Assembly (NCBI RefSeq): GCF_003966155.1
Contig: NZ_RXNS01000025.1
Location: forward strand, 1 to 40,559
DNA from: Halomonas nitroreducens
Lineage (GTDB): Bacteria; Pseudomonadota; Gammaproteobacteria; Pseudomonadales; Halomonadaceae
Reading direction: 5' to 3'
DNA: 40,559 nucleotides
Part shown: in pieces, positions 7,832 to 18,640 of the stretch
Position numbering within the stretch: position 1 is the stretch's first letter
How the letters are laid out: the number at the start of each line of letters is the position of its first letter
Position numbers and translations under genes: made by a program
The notes under the pieces: model-generated
What the model saw: only the letters and a program-made list of their open reading frames with translations
What the model was told of the DNA's origin: nothing
The model's database searches: none

Positions 7832-9874
7832 CTACTCGAATCCCGCTCGTCGCAGTCCCTCGAGATAGTGGGCCGCATCGGCCTCGCGCCGATAGGGGTC
7901 GAGCGCGGTCAGCCAGTCGAGGCAGCCGATACCGGGAGGGAAGGTGCCCCGCGAGACCTGGTAGCGATAGTGGCGATAGACGGTGTCCCGATAGCCGGCC
8001 GCCCGCTCCGGCTGGCCGAGGTGGGCATGGGCCGCGGCGAGGAAGGCGGGCGTGTTGCAGAAGGCCTCGGGGGCCGTGGCCATGGTGGCGATGGCCTCCT
8101 CGTAGAGCTGAGCGCTGAAGAAGGCGATGCCCGCCATGCCGGCGTACCACTCGGGCCGGTAGGGCGCCAGGCGCAGGGCCCGGCGGGCCGCCGCCACCCC
8201 TTGCTGGGGATCGCCGGCCAGGGCCAGGGCGAAGGAGGCGTGGGCCAGGACATCCGCATCGTTGGGGTTGAGCTCCAGCGCCAGGATGAGTTCCCGGTGG
8301 GCGACGTCGTAGTGCCGGGCATAGAGCTCGGCCAGGCCCAGCATGCAGTGGGCCCGATGGTCGTGCTCGTCGAGGCCGACCGCCTTGCGGGCGAGCTCCA
8401 GGGCCTCGTGTTGCAGGAAGACCCAGTGACCCCAGGCATAGCAGGCCCACTCGTTGAGGTGGGCCAGGGCCAGGCCCACATAGGCCCGGGCCAGCTGCGG
8501 GTCCTGGGCCAGGGCCTGGCGGAAGAAGCCCCGGGCCTGCTGGATGGCCGTGAGCTCGGGGCGGCGCAGGGCGTGCCAGCCCCGCAGCCAGAGGTCATAG
8601 GCCTGCCAGTCCCGGGGAGGTTGGCGACGCGCCTGGCGCAGCCGCTCGGCCTCGAGCCCGCCGACCAGGCGACCGACGATCTGCCCGACAATCTCGTCCT
8701 GGACCTCGAAGCAGGCCTCGCCCTGGCAGTCGTAGTGCTCCGCCCAGACCTGGTGGGCATCCTCGGTGGACAGCAGGCGAGCGGTCAGCCTCAGGCGCTC
8801 GCCGCGTCGCTGCAGGTGTCCCTCGAGCAGGTAGTTCACGCCGAGCTCGCTGCCGATGCGCTGCGGCGCGGCGTTGCTGTCGCGATAGGCCAGCGCGCTG
8901 GTCGGGGCAATGACCTCGAGCTCGCGGAAGCGGCCAAGCTCGGTGGCGATATCCTCCGCCAGGCCATCGCCGAGGTGACGGTCCATGGCGTCGTCCGTGG
9001 CCAGGGCCAGCACGGCCAGGGACGGGCAGCCGCCCCCCCTGGCACGTCGCCGGGCCCGCTCCCGGGCGGCCGTGGTGATGACGCCGGAGCGCTCGGGCAG
9101 GTCATCCCGCTCGCCGTGCGCGGGCGTCGCCGGCGTCGGGTTGCCCGGCTGCAGGGCCAGCAGCGTCTCGCGGAGACGCTCGGTCTGATGGCCTGGCCGT
9201 CTGCCGGTCTCCTCGAGCAGCCGTTCCCGGCAGCGGCGATATTGCGCCAGGGCGGCGCCGACCCGGTCCTGATAGAGGTAGAGGCGGATCAGGGTGCGGT
9301 GTACCCCCTCGTCCAGGGGATCGTCGGCGAGCAGCCGCTGGGCCAGCTGGATGCCGGGATCGATGGCACCGGTCACCACATAGTGTTCGAGCAGGCGATG
9401 CATCAGCTGCTGGCGCCGCTCCTCGAGGGCGAGGCGTTGTGCCAGCAGCCACTCCTCGAACGCCTCGCCGCAGTCGGCCATGCCCTGCAGGAAGGGGCCG
9501 CGGTAGAGTGCCAGGGCCCGTTCCAGGGTCTCCGGGGTCCCGTCGCTCAGCAGGCGATCGAAGGCCTCGAGGTCGACCCGGACCTCGCACGCCGCCAGGC
9601 CCAGCTCGCGTCGGTCGACGGCGAGGGCCTTCCGGGCCGACGCCGGCAACGCCTGCTGCAGCCGTGACAGGGCCTTGCGCAGGTTGGTGCGGGCCTGGGC
9701 ATCGGGCATTTCCCCCCACAGCAGCCCCGCCAGCCGGTCTCGGGAATGGCGGCGTCCGGGCGACACCGCGAGGTAGGCGAGCAGGGCCTCCGCCTTGCGG
9801 GTCGGGAAGGCGATCGGCGAAGCCTCCGCCGAGTGACAGGCGAACTCTCCGAGCAGCGATAGATGAAGGGTCAT
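7832..9874 (-). CDS. BTAD-type transcriptional regulator with TolB-like and TPR domains
   Basis: 680 residues. About 1-100 form an OmpR-like winged helix of the SARP type (FPTRKAEALLAYLAV, RDRLAGLLWG, ARTNLRKALSRLQQAL). About 100-245 form the bacterial transcriptional activation (BTAD) helical domain. About 285-400 resemble the TolB/FlgO-like domain seen in CadC- and cyclase-linked regulators (DGLAEDIATELGRF, NYLLEGHLQRRG). About 410-660 are TPR-like repeats. There is no membrane segment, so it is probably a cytosolic regulator sensing a partner or ligand. It is divergent from an FAD-linked oxidase gene across 181 bases containing a dyad and a direct repeat, making that gene a likely target. 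It may also drive the MATE gene behind it. Confidence 0.85.
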   Translation of the reverse strand: MTLHLSLLGEFACHSAEASPIAFPTRKAEALLAYLAVSPGRRHSRDRLAGLLWGEMPDAQARTNLRKALSRLQQALPASARKALAVDRRELGLAACEVRVDLEAFDRLLSDGTPETLERALALYRGPFLQGMADCGEAFEEWLLAQRLALEERRQQLMHRLLEHYVVTGAIDPGIQLAQRLLADDPLDEGVHRTLIRLYLYQDRVGAALAQYRRCRERLLEETGRRPGHQTERLRETLLALQPGNPTPATPAHGERDDLPERSGVITTAARERARRRARGGGCPSLAVLALATDDAMDRHLGDGLAEDIATELGRFRELEVIAPTSALAYRDSNAAPQRIGSELGVNYLLEGHLQRRGERLRLTARLLSTEDAHQVWAEHYDCQGEACFEVQDEIVGQIVGRLVGGLEAERLRQARRQPPRDWQAYDLWLRGWHALRRPELTAIQQARGFFRQALAQDPQLARAYVGLALAHLNEWACYAWGHWVFLQHEALELARKAVGLDEHDHRAHCMLGLAELYARHYDVAHRELILALELNPNDADVLAHASFALALAGDPQQGVAAARRALRLAPYRPEWYAGMAGIAFFSAQLYEEAIATMATAPEAFCNTPAFLAAAHAHLGQPERAAGYRDTVYRHYRYQVSRGTFPPGIGCLDWLTALDPYRREADAAHYLEGLRRAGFE

Positions 9875-9932
9875 GGCGGCGCGCCTCCTACCTTCAGTCT
9901 ATGTGCTGGCCCGGGGCGCCGCTAAGCCGCCG

Positions 9933-9987
9933 GTCACGGTCTTGTCACGTCCCGGGGGCGAGGTGCGGCTATAACCGGGGTATAGCC
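9933..9987. promoter_or_regulatory. Candidate operator region between BTAD regulator and FAD oxidase
   Basis: Two features lie in this divergent gap: GTCACG repeated directly at 9933-9938 and 9944-9949 (11-base period, as for SARP-type heptamer sites), and a perfect dyad GGCTATA (9967-9973) with TATAGCC (9981-9987) separated by seven bases. The dyad includes a possible -10 (TATAAC, 9970-9975) for the rightward gene. Binding by the adjacent regulator is inference. Confidence 0.45.
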
Positions 9988-10055
9988 CCTCGGACAGGGC
10001 CGTCCGGGGCCTCGCCGCACGAAGCGGCATGCCTCGACGAGCCAGGAGGTGGAAC

Positions 10056-11477
10056 ATGGCCACGACAGCCGTTGACACGCGAGAGGCCGGCCCCCGGGAA
10101 CCGGCCGCCGATGCGCTCCTTGCCTTCACGGAACGCCTGCACGGGACCCTGATCGCACCCGGCGACGCGGACTACGACGGAGCACGCCGGGTCTACAACG
10201 CCATGCACGATCGCCACCCGCGGCTGATCGTCCAGGCCGCGGGGGTCGCCGACGTGATGGCCGCGGTCACCTTCGCCGGCCGGCATGCGCTGCCCCTGGC
10301 GGTCCGGGGAGGCGGCCATAGCGTGCCCGGGTTCGGCACCTGCGACGATGGCCTGGTCCTGGACCTCGGCCGTCTGCGGGGCATCCGCGTCGATCCGTCG
10401 GGACAGCGGGTGCGCGCCGAGGCCGGGTGTACCTGGGCCGACCTCAACCACGCCACGGCAGCCTTCGGGCTGGCGACGCCGGGCGGGATCGTGTCCACCA
10501 CCGGCATTGCCGGACTGACGCTCGGCGGGGGACTCGGCTACCTGAACCGGCGCTGCGGGCTGAGCTGCGACAACCTGCTCTCGGCGGATGTGGTCACCGC
10601 CGACGGCGGCTTCCTGACCTGCAGCGAGGACGCGCATGCCGATCTCTTCTGGGCGCTGCGCGGCGGTGGCGGCAACTTCGGCGTGGTCACCTCCTTCGAG
10701 TACCGGCTGCACGAGGTGCCCGACATCCTCGGCGGGCCGACCTTCTATCCCCTCGACGCCGAGGTCATCCGTCGCTACCAGGCCCTGATCGCCCGGGCGC
10801 CCGAGGCCCTGGGGACGATCCTCGGCATCACCCTGGGGCCGCCGCTGCCCTTCGTGCCCGAGCGCTGGCAGGGCCAGCCGGTGATCGTCGTGCTGACCTG
10901 CTGGAGCGGCCCCACGCCCGAGGACGATGGCATCCGCGAGCAGCTCGACGGCCTGGGGCCCGTGATCGGCCAGGCCCTGCAGCGCATGCCCTATCCGGTG
11001 ATCAACACCCTCTTCGATGGGCTGCTGCCGGCGGGCCTGCGCCACTACTGGAAGGGCTGCTTCTCCGGCCCCCTCGACGAGGAGGCGATCGCCGTGCACC
11101 TGGAGCATGGGGCGCGGATTCCCTGCCTCGAGACCGCAACGCTGCTGTTTCCCATCGATGGCGCCTGCCGGCGGGTCGCCCCCGAGGCCACGGCCTTCGC
11201 CTACCGGGAAGCGGCTTTTGCCACGGTGCTGGGGCCGAGCTGGCGCGACGCGGCCGACGACGAGCGCCACCTCGCCTGGGGGCGGGCCTACTATCGGGCC
11301 CTGCAGCCGCATGTCGAGGCCGGGGGCTACGTGAACTTCATGTCGGCCGACGATGGCGACCGCGTGCCGGCCAACTATCGCCAGAACTATGATCGGCTGG
11401 CGCGGATCAAGGCGCACTACGACCCCGGCAACCTGTTCCGCCTCAACCAGAACATCCCGCCGGCGACCTCGTCCTAG
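10056..11477 (+). CDS. FAD-linked oxidase (berberine-bridge/6-hydroxynicotine oxidase type), copy 1
   Basis: 473 residues. The N-terminal PCMH-type FAD domain carries AVRGGGHSVPG, whose His is the usual covalent FAD attachment site, and GLTLGGGLGYLNRRCG. The C-terminal YVNFMSADD and FRLNQNIPP are typical of the BBE-like tail. The position of the second (cysteinyl) FAD bond of berberine bridge enzyme appears not to be Cys, so attachment should be single. Members oxidise alcohols, amines or sugars with O2. The substrate is unknown. ATG at 10056 follows AGGAGG and is preferred to an in-frame start at 10029. A paralogue lies at 12336-13748. Confidence 0.88.
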   Translation: MATTAVDTREAGPREPAADALLAFTERLHGTLIAPGDADYDGARRVYNAMHDRHPRLIVQAAGVADVMAAVTFAGRHALPLAVRGGGHSVPGFGTCDDGLVLDLGRLRGIRVDPSGQRVRAEAGCTWADLNHATAAFGLATPGGIVSTTGIAGLTLGGGLGYLNRRCGLSCDNLLSADVVTADGGFLTCSEDAHADLFWALRGGGGNFGVVTSFEYRLHEVPDILGGPTFYPLDAEVIRRYQALIARAPEALGTILGITLGPPLPFVPERWQGQPVIVVLTCWSGPTPEDDGIREQLDGLGPVIGQALQRMPYPVINTLFDGLLPAGLRHYWKGCFSGPLDEEAIAVHLEHGARIPCLETATLLFPIDGACRRVAPEATAFAYREAAFATVLGPSWRDAADDERHLAWGRAYYRALQPHVEAGGYVNFMSADDGDRVPANYRQNYDRLARIKAHYDPGNLFRLNQNIPPATSS

Positions 11478-12172
11478 GGGGCTTCGCCGGGGGCGGCCCG
11501 TTCGACCCCGGCGAACAGGCTGAGCCGCAGCCAGCCGGCCAGCCGGCGACGCAGCTCGGCGGGCCCCCGCAGGTCGAGCTCGCCATTGCGCCGGGCGGCC
11601 TGGAGCGAGCGGTCGCCGAGCCAGATGTCGGTCAGCACGGGCAGGGGGACGGCGAGGCTGAGATCCACGGTGAAACCGGGGTCCTTGAGGCAGACGTCCA
11701 CCTGGCCGCGGTCGATGACCAGCCAGTAGAAACGCCGCCTGGCGGGCATGTCGGTGAACTCGACGTGCAGTACCGTGCGCTTGGCGGGAAACCGATCGAT
11801 CCTCAGGCGACGGTGGATGTCCCACATCAGCAGTCCGGGGTCGAGATCGTCGCCGTCGGCCTGGCGACGCACCCAGCGCTTGCCCCAGGCGCCCAGCGAC
11901 TCGATGACCGGCTGCAGGGCCTCACCGGCCTCGGTGAGCCGGTACTCGCTGCCGCCGCCGGGAGCCTCGCGACGGGTCACCAGGCCCTCGTCCTCGAGCC
12001 GCTTGAGGCGCTGGGACAGCAGCGAGGGCGACATCAAGGGCACGCCCCGGCGCAGGTCGTTGAAGTGGTGGCTGCCGCACAGCAGCTCGCGCATCACCAG
12101 CGGCGTCCAGCGCTCGGCGACGATCTCGGCGGCCTTGGCCACCGGGCAGAACTGGCCATAGCCCTTGGTCAT
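11474..12172 (-). CDS. HxlR-family winged-helix regulator with SCP2-like C-terminal domain
   Basis: 232 residues from ATG at 12172. Residues about 1-100 are an HxlR helix-turn-helix domain (FCPVAKAAEIVAERWTPLV, SPSLLSQRLKRLEDEGLV, EYRLTEAGEALQPVI). The C-terminal half resembles the SCP2-like lipid/ligand-binding domain found in some HxlR regulators. The longer reading frame to 12385 is not used because the HxlR domain begins exactly at MTKGYGQFCPVA. The gene converges on FAD oxidase 1 so tightly that both TAG stop codons share one CTAG (11474-11477). It is divergent from FAD oxidase 2 (163-base gap), its most likely target. Confidence 0.86.
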   Translation of the reverse strand: MTKGYGQFCPVAKAAEIVAERWTPLVMRELLCGSHHFNDLRRGVPLMSPSLLSQRLKRLEDEGLVTRREAPGGGSEYRLTEAGEALQPVIESLGAWGKRWVRRQADGDDLDPGLLMWDIHRRLRIDRFPAKRTVLHVEFTDMPARRRFYWLVIDRGQVDVCLKDPGFTVDLSLAVPLPVLTDIWLGDRSLQAARRNGELDLRGPAELRRRLAGWLRLSLFAGVERAAPGEAP

Positions 12173-12335
12173 GTCCCTGACGCTAGTCCACGGTTCCGCA
12201 GGGTACAAATTTCGAACTGGTCGGAGGGCGGGGGAGGGCCCAGGCTGAGGGTACGCCATCCGTTCACGTGCCGGCCGCCCCAATCGAGCGCCGGTACCCG
12301 AGCAGGGACGACCGCGTCGTCCCGGGAGCACGACC

Positions 12336-13748
12336 ATGGATTCCCTCAGCCATCGGCCCCGGCTGTCGTCGACACAGCTCGCCACCCTGCGCGGCGCCTT
12401 GCGCGGGCCCGTCCTGTTGCCCGGCGAGCCGGGCTACGACACCGTACGCACCATCTGGAATGCCATGATCGACCGCCATCCGGCCGTGATCGTCCAGGCC
12501 CAGTGCGCGGAGGACGTGATGGCGGCGGTCCGCTTCGCCAGGCAACAGGACCTGGCGGTCGCCGTGCGCGGGGGCGGGCATAACGTGGCCGGCCATGCGG
12601 TCTGCGAGGGCGGCCTGATGCTCGACCTCTCGACCCTGGCGGCGGTACAGGTCGATCCCCGGCGGCGCATCGCCCGGGTCGCCCCGGGTGCCCTGCTGGC
12701 GGACCTCGACCGCGAGACCCAGGCGTATGGCCTGGTGACGCCGGGTGGCTTCATCTCTTCCACCGGGGTGGCGGGCCTCACCCTGGGCGGCGGCTTCGGC
12801 TACCTGTCCCGGCGCTTCGGGCTGACCGTCGACAACCTGCGCTCGGTGGAGCTGGTCAGTGCCGAGGCCGAGCGGCTGCGTGCCGCCACCGACGAGCATG
12901 CCGAGCTGTTCTGGGGCCTGCGCGGCGGCGGGGGCAACTTCGGCGTCGCCACCGCCTTCGAGTTCGCGCTCCACGACCAGCCTCCCGAGGTCCTGGCCGG
13001 GCCGGTGGTCCACGACGCCGCCGATGCCCCGGCAGTGCTGCGCGCTGTCGCCGAGGTGATGCGCGAGGCCCCCGACGAGGTCGCCTGCCTGCCGGTACTG
13101 CGCCATGCCCCGCCCAAGCCCTTCATCCCCGAGGCGTTCCACGGCGAGATGATCCTGCTGCTGGCGATGATCCACAGCGGCGACCCCGCCCACAGCGAGG
13201 CCGCGCTGGCGCCCTTGCGCCGGATCGGCCGTCCCATCGCCGACGTCGTGGCGCGGCGGCCCTACGTCGATTTCCAGTCGATGTTCGACGCCACCGCCAA
13301 TGCCGGGGCGCGCAACTACTGGAAGGGCCACTATCTCGACCAGTTGACCGGGGAGGCCGTCGAGGTGCTGTGTGACCGGGCCCGGCGCATGCCCGGCAAG
13401 GAGTCCTCCATCGGCATGCTCTCCCTGGGCGGCGAGATCGCCCGGCACCCCGCGGCCTCGACGCCCTACCCCCACCGGCAGGCCGCCTGGGTGCTCAACA
13501 TCCAGGCCCGCTGGCGGGCCCCGGAGGAGGATGCGCGGCAGATTGCCTGGGCCCGGGAGACCTTCACGGCCATGGCGCCCTTCACCACCGGCGGCGTCTA
13601 CGTCAACTTCATCAGCGGCGACGAGGGCGAGGCCCGGGTACGGGCCGCCTACGGGGAGGACGTCCACGCGCGCCTGGTGGCGCTCAAGAAGCGCTGGGAT
13701 CCCGACAACCTCTTCCACCTCAACCAGAACATCGTCCCGACCCCGTGA
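12336..13748 (+). CDS. FAD-linked oxidase (berberine-bridge/6-hydroxynicotine oxidase type), copy 2
   Basis: 470 residues, alignable end to end with the product of 10056-11477 (about half the residues identical by eye in the FAD domain). It has AVRGGGHNVAGH with the FAD-linking His, GLTLGGGFGYLSRRFG, LRGGGGNFGV and the C-terminal FHLNQNIVP. As in copy 1, no Cys occupies the second flavin-attachment position. The start is ATG at 12336 after GGGAG. Control by the divergent HxlR regulator is likely from position alone. Substrate unknown. Confidence 0.88.
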   Translation: MDSLSHRPRLSSTQLATLRGALRGPVLLPGEPGYDTVRTIWNAMIDRHPAVIVQAQCAEDVMAAVRFARQQDLAVAVRGGGHNVAGHAVCEGGLMLDLSTLAAVQVDPRRRIARVAPGALLADLDRETQAYGLVTPGGFISSTGVAGLTLGGGFGYLSRRFGLTVDNLRSVELVSAEAERLRAATDEHAELFWGLRGGGGNFGVATAFEFALHDQPPEVLAGPVVHDAADAPAVLRAVAEVMREAPDEVACLPVLRHAPPKPFIPEAFHGEMILLLAMIHSGDPAHSEAALAPLRRIGRPIADVVARRPYVDFQSMFDATANAGARNYWKGHYLDQLTGEAVEVLCDRARRMPGKESSIGMLSLGGEIARHPAASTPYPHRQAAWVLNIQARWRAPEEDARQIAWARETFTAMAPFTTGGVYVNFISGDEGEARVRAAYGEDVHARLVALKKRWDPDNLFHLNQNIVPTP

Positions 13749-13754
13749 TCCCAT

Positions 13755-13780
13755 GGCGCGGCGGTTTTCGCCGCCGCGCC
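13755..13780 (+). terminator. GC hairpin after FAD oxidase 2
   Basis: GGCGCGGCGG (13755-13764) pairs perfectly with CCGCCGCGCC (13771-13780) around TTTTCG. No T run follows, so it could be a Rho-independent-like stop or simply stabilise the 3' end. It sits immediately upstream of the promoter for epmC. Confidence 0.6.
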
Positions 13781-13788
13781 CGGCTCGC

Positions 13789-13830
13789 TATACTACGCCG
13801 CCCATGTCCCACGCCCAGGTGCCCGAGTGA
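13789..13830 (+). promoter_or_regulatory. Probable -10 box and 8-codon mini-ORF ahead of epmC
   Basis: TATACT (13789-13794) is followed nine bases later by an ATG (13804) opening an 8-codon frame whose TGA (13828-13830) overlaps the GTG start of epmC as GTGA. If transcription begins about seven bases after the -10, the mini-ORF would be nearly leaderless and its translation could be coupled to epmC. Confidence 0.4.
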
Positions 13831-14381
13831 GCCATCGCCTCGAGGATGTCATCGCGCTGTTCGACGGCCTCTTCCTGCCCACCTACCGGACCCGGCTGGT
13901 GCGGGGCGGTGACGAACCGCTCTACCTGCCCGCCGACGTCGAGACCCCCTGGCACCGGGTGATCTTCGCCCGGGGCTTCTATGCCAGCGCGCTGCACGAG
14001 ATCAGCCACTGGTGCATCGCCGGAGCCCGGCGCCGCGCGCTCGAGGACTACGGCTACTGGTACCTGCCCGACGGGCGCGATGCCGCCCAGCAGCGTGCCT
14101 TCGAGTCGGTGGAGGTGGCCCCCCAGGCGCTGGAGAGCCTGTTCGCCGCGGCCTGCGGGCGGCGCTTCAACGTCAGCGTCGACAACCTGGGCGAGGTGGC
14201 GGTCGACCGCGAAGCCTTCCAGGCCCGGGTCGCCGCCCGGGCGGCGCGCTACGAGGCCGAGGGCCTGCCGCGTCGGGCGGCGGCCTTCCGGCGTGCCCTC
14301 GAGGGCTTCTATGGCGAGGGCCTCTCCCACGACGCGGCCGTGGCCCGCGGGCGCGAGATGCTGGCCCCGCTGCCGGCCTGA
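13827..14381 (+). CDS. epmC: Elongation factor P hydroxylase EpmC
   Basis: 184 residues, matching the 182 of E. coli YfcM/EpmC. The enzyme hydroxylates the beta-lysylated lysine of elongation factor P, the last step of the EpmA/EpmB/EpmC modification. The diagnostic stretch is FYASALHEISHWCIAGARRR, with a His/Glu cluster likely to bind the metal, followed by YGYWYLPDGRD. The start is GTG at 13827, because the protein then begins LEDVIALFDGLF as in the family; GGTG lies about eight bases upstream. The last 73 bases overlap, head to head, the 3' end of the LysR gene. Confidence 0.92.
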   Translation: MSHRLEDVIALFDGLFLPTYRTRLVRGGDEPLYLPADVETPWHRVIFARGFYASALHEISHWCIAGARRRALEDYGYWYLPDGRDAAQQRAFESVEVAPQALESLFAAACGRRFNVSVDNLGEVAVDREAFQARVAARAARYEAEGLPRRAAAFRRALEGFYGEGLSHDAAVARGREMLAPLPA

Positions 14382-15223
14382 TCGGCCGCCTCCCAGGACG
14401 CCTTCGCCAGCGCGAGCAGGGGCGCCAGCGCCGAGGATGGCGTCTGCTCCGACCAGGCGATGCCGATGACCTCGTGGAAGGCGTCCTCCGCCAGCGGGCG
14501 GCAGCCGAGCTCGCGGTCCCCGAGAATCTGTGGCCACGCCGGCACCAGGCTGGCGCCGACCCCGGCCGCCACCAGGCCCTGCGCATACTCGATGGTGCGT
14601 AGCCGGGCACGCACCTGACAGCTCAACCCGGCCGCATCCAGGGCCTTGCCGAGCTTGTCCATGGCGGCGCAGGGATGCCGCCAGATGAAGGGCAGGCCGT
14701 CGAGATCCTCCAGGGCGAGCCGGGCCTTCAGCGTCAGCGGGTGGCCGGCGGGCAGGGCGATCACGTAGTCGTCGTGCCAGATCGGCTGGAAGTGTTCCCG
14801 GGCGTCCCGCTCCTCCGCCCGGACGATGCGGGCATCGCAGGGTTCCTCCGGGTTCACCAGGGTCAGGGCCAGGCCCTCGACGCGGTTGACGTATTCCTTG
14901 AGCAGACGCGACATGCGGTGCGCGCCCAGTGAACGCATCAGGCCCAGCCGCACCGGGGTAGCCGGCGTGGAAGTCCGGAACAGGCCATCGATGGCCCGGA
15001 GTTCGGCGCTCAGCCGCATCGCCAGCGGATAGAGGCGATGCCCTGCCTCGGTGGCCGTGATGCCCTGGCGATGGCGCTCCAGGAGGCGTACACCGAGCCG
15101 CGCCTCGAGTTGCTGGATCGCCGTCGACACCGACGGCTGGGCCACGTGGCAGCGTCGCGAGGCGCCGCTGATCGAGCCGCACTCGTAGGCGGCGATGAAA
15201 TAGCGAAGGCTACGGATATCCAT
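14309..15223 (-). CDS. LysR-family transcriptional regulator, divergent from E1/acyltransferase genes
   Basis: 304 residues. The N-terminal helix-turn-helix runs MDIRSLRYFIAAYECGSI then VAQPSVSTAIQQLEARLGVRLLER, and residues about 90-290 form the periplasmic-binding-like effector domain. The C-terminal 20 or so residues are an untypical Arg/Ser/Pro-rich tail, lying where the gene overlaps epmC. The start codon is embedded in a dyad (15222-15236) that may be an autoregulatory site. It is separated by 99 bases from the divergent E1 gene, which it most likely controls, with the ligand perhaps a 2-oxoacid or its precursor (inference). Confidence 0.88.
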   Translation of the reverse strand: MDIRSLRYFIAAYECGSISGASRRCHVAQPSVSTAIQQLEARLGVRLLERHRQGITATEAGHRLYPLAMRLSAELRAIDGLFRTSTPATPVRLGLMRSLGAHRMSRLLKEYVNRVEGLALTLVNPEEPCDARIVRAEERDAREHFQPIWHDDYVIALPAGHPLTLKARLALEDLDGLPFIWRHPCAAMDKLGKALDAAGLSCQVRARLRTIEYAQGLVAAGVGASLVPAWPQILGDRELGCRPLAEDAFHEVIGIAWSEQTPSSALAPLLALAKASWEAADQAGSGASISRPRATAASWERPSP

Positions 15224-15236
15224 AGGTAATGCCTAT
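15222..15236. promoter_or_regulatory. Dyad in the LysR/E1 divergent promoter
   Basis: ATAGG (15222-15226) and CCTAT (15232-15236) form a perfect inverted repeat around TAATG, overlapping the LysR start codon. The surrounding 40 bases are AT-rich compared with the rest of the window. It fits a LysR-type binding site. Confidence 0.4.
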
Positions 15237-15322
15237 ATTTACTCCAGGATATCAATATTACAGCTTTGGCCGGCCGATGGATTAGGCTTCAAGTCAGTGA
15301 TTCATTCGCAAGGAGTCCGGCC

Positions 15323-17544
<2,222 letters not shown>

Positions 17545-17548
<4 letters not shown>

Positions 17549-18609
17549 GTGCCTCCCTCGAGACCCGGGCCGGGCCCCGGGAGCGCCTGCTGCTGGTCTG
17601 CCCGGGGCGTGGCACCTACAACGCCGCGGAGTGGGGCTATCTGGGGCGCCGTGCCGCCGGCGCCGACTGGCTGGCCCGCTTCGATGCCCAGCGACGCGAC
17701 CGGGGACTGCCGACACTGAGCGCACTGGATGGCGACATCCCGTTCCGGCTGGCCCTGCACGGACGCGGCGACCATGCCGCGCCACTGATCTACGCCTGTT
17801 CTCAGGCGGATGTCCTCGCCCTCGACCCCGAGCGCCACGAGATCGTGGCGGTCACCGGCAATTCCATGGGCTGGTACACGGCCCTGGCCGCCGGCGGGGC
17901 ACTGGGACTCGACGATGGCCTGGCGCTGGTCGGCACCATGGGCACGCTGATGCAGGAGGCCATGCTCGGCGGCCAGGTACTCTATCCCTGGGTCGACGAC
18001 GACTGGCGGCCCTGTCCGGAGCGACGCGCCCGGCTGCTGGCGTTGATCGAGCGTCTCCACGGCGAGGACGGGGCCGCGCTGTATCGCTCCATCGAGCTGG
18101 GGGGGATGCTGGTGGTAGGCGGCAACGAGGCGGGCCTGTCACGGCTGATCGCGGCCCTGCCCCCGGTCGGCCGCTTTCCCCTGCGCCTGCACCAGCATGC
18201 AGCCTTTCATACGCCGCTGCAGGCGCCGGTGCGCGAGCGGGCGCGGCAGGCGCTGCCCGCCGCGCCCTTCGGCCGCCCCCGGGTCCCGCTGATCGACGGG
18301 CGAGGCCAGATCTGGACGCCCTGGAGCACCGCCCCCCAGGCGCTCTGGGACTATACGCTGGGCGAACAGCTGGTGGCGCCCTACGACTTCAGCGCGGCAC
18401 TGCGCGTGGGGGTACGGGAGTTCGCCCCGGACCGCATCGTCATCCCCGGGCCCGGGGCGACCCTGGGCGGTGCCACCGCCCAGGCACTGATCCAGCTCGG
18501 CTGGCGCGGGCTGGACGGCAAGGCGGGCTTCCAGGCCATGCAGGCCGACGAGCCGCGGCTGATCTGCATGGGGCTGGACGACCAGCGCGACTGGCTGCTG
18601 GGAGGCTAG
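17545..18609 (+). CDS. FabD-like acyltransferase without the malonate-binding arginine
   Basis: 354 residues of acyltransferase (FabD/PKS-AT) fold. The nucleophile is S107 in GNSMG and the catalytic His is H222 in AAFHTPL; the C-terminal GPGATLGG matches GPGKVLTG of FabD. Compared from memory with E. coli FabD, Arg117, which binds the malonyl carboxylate, is M132 (VGTMGTLMQEA against VEMRGKFMQEA), the GHSLG His is Asn, and the oxyanion Gln of PGQGS is Arg (PGRGTY). It is thus unlikely to carry malonyl and may load a neutral or branched acyl group. Translation is coupled to the E1 gene by a 4-base ATGA overlap, implying a shared pathway. Acceptor (ACP, CoA or other) unknown. Confidence 0.83.
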
Positions 18610-18640
18610 GGCCTGTGGCGGTTTCCTCCACAGGCCCTAG
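18606..18640. terminator. Bidirectional hairpin containing two convergent stop codons
   Basis: CTAGGGCCTGTGG (18606-18618) pairs perfectly with CCACAGGCCCTAG (18628-18640) around a 9-base loop. The left arm contains the TAG of the acyltransferase gene (18607-18609) and the right arm the TAG, on the other strand, of the next gene (18637-18639). Confidence 0.75.
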
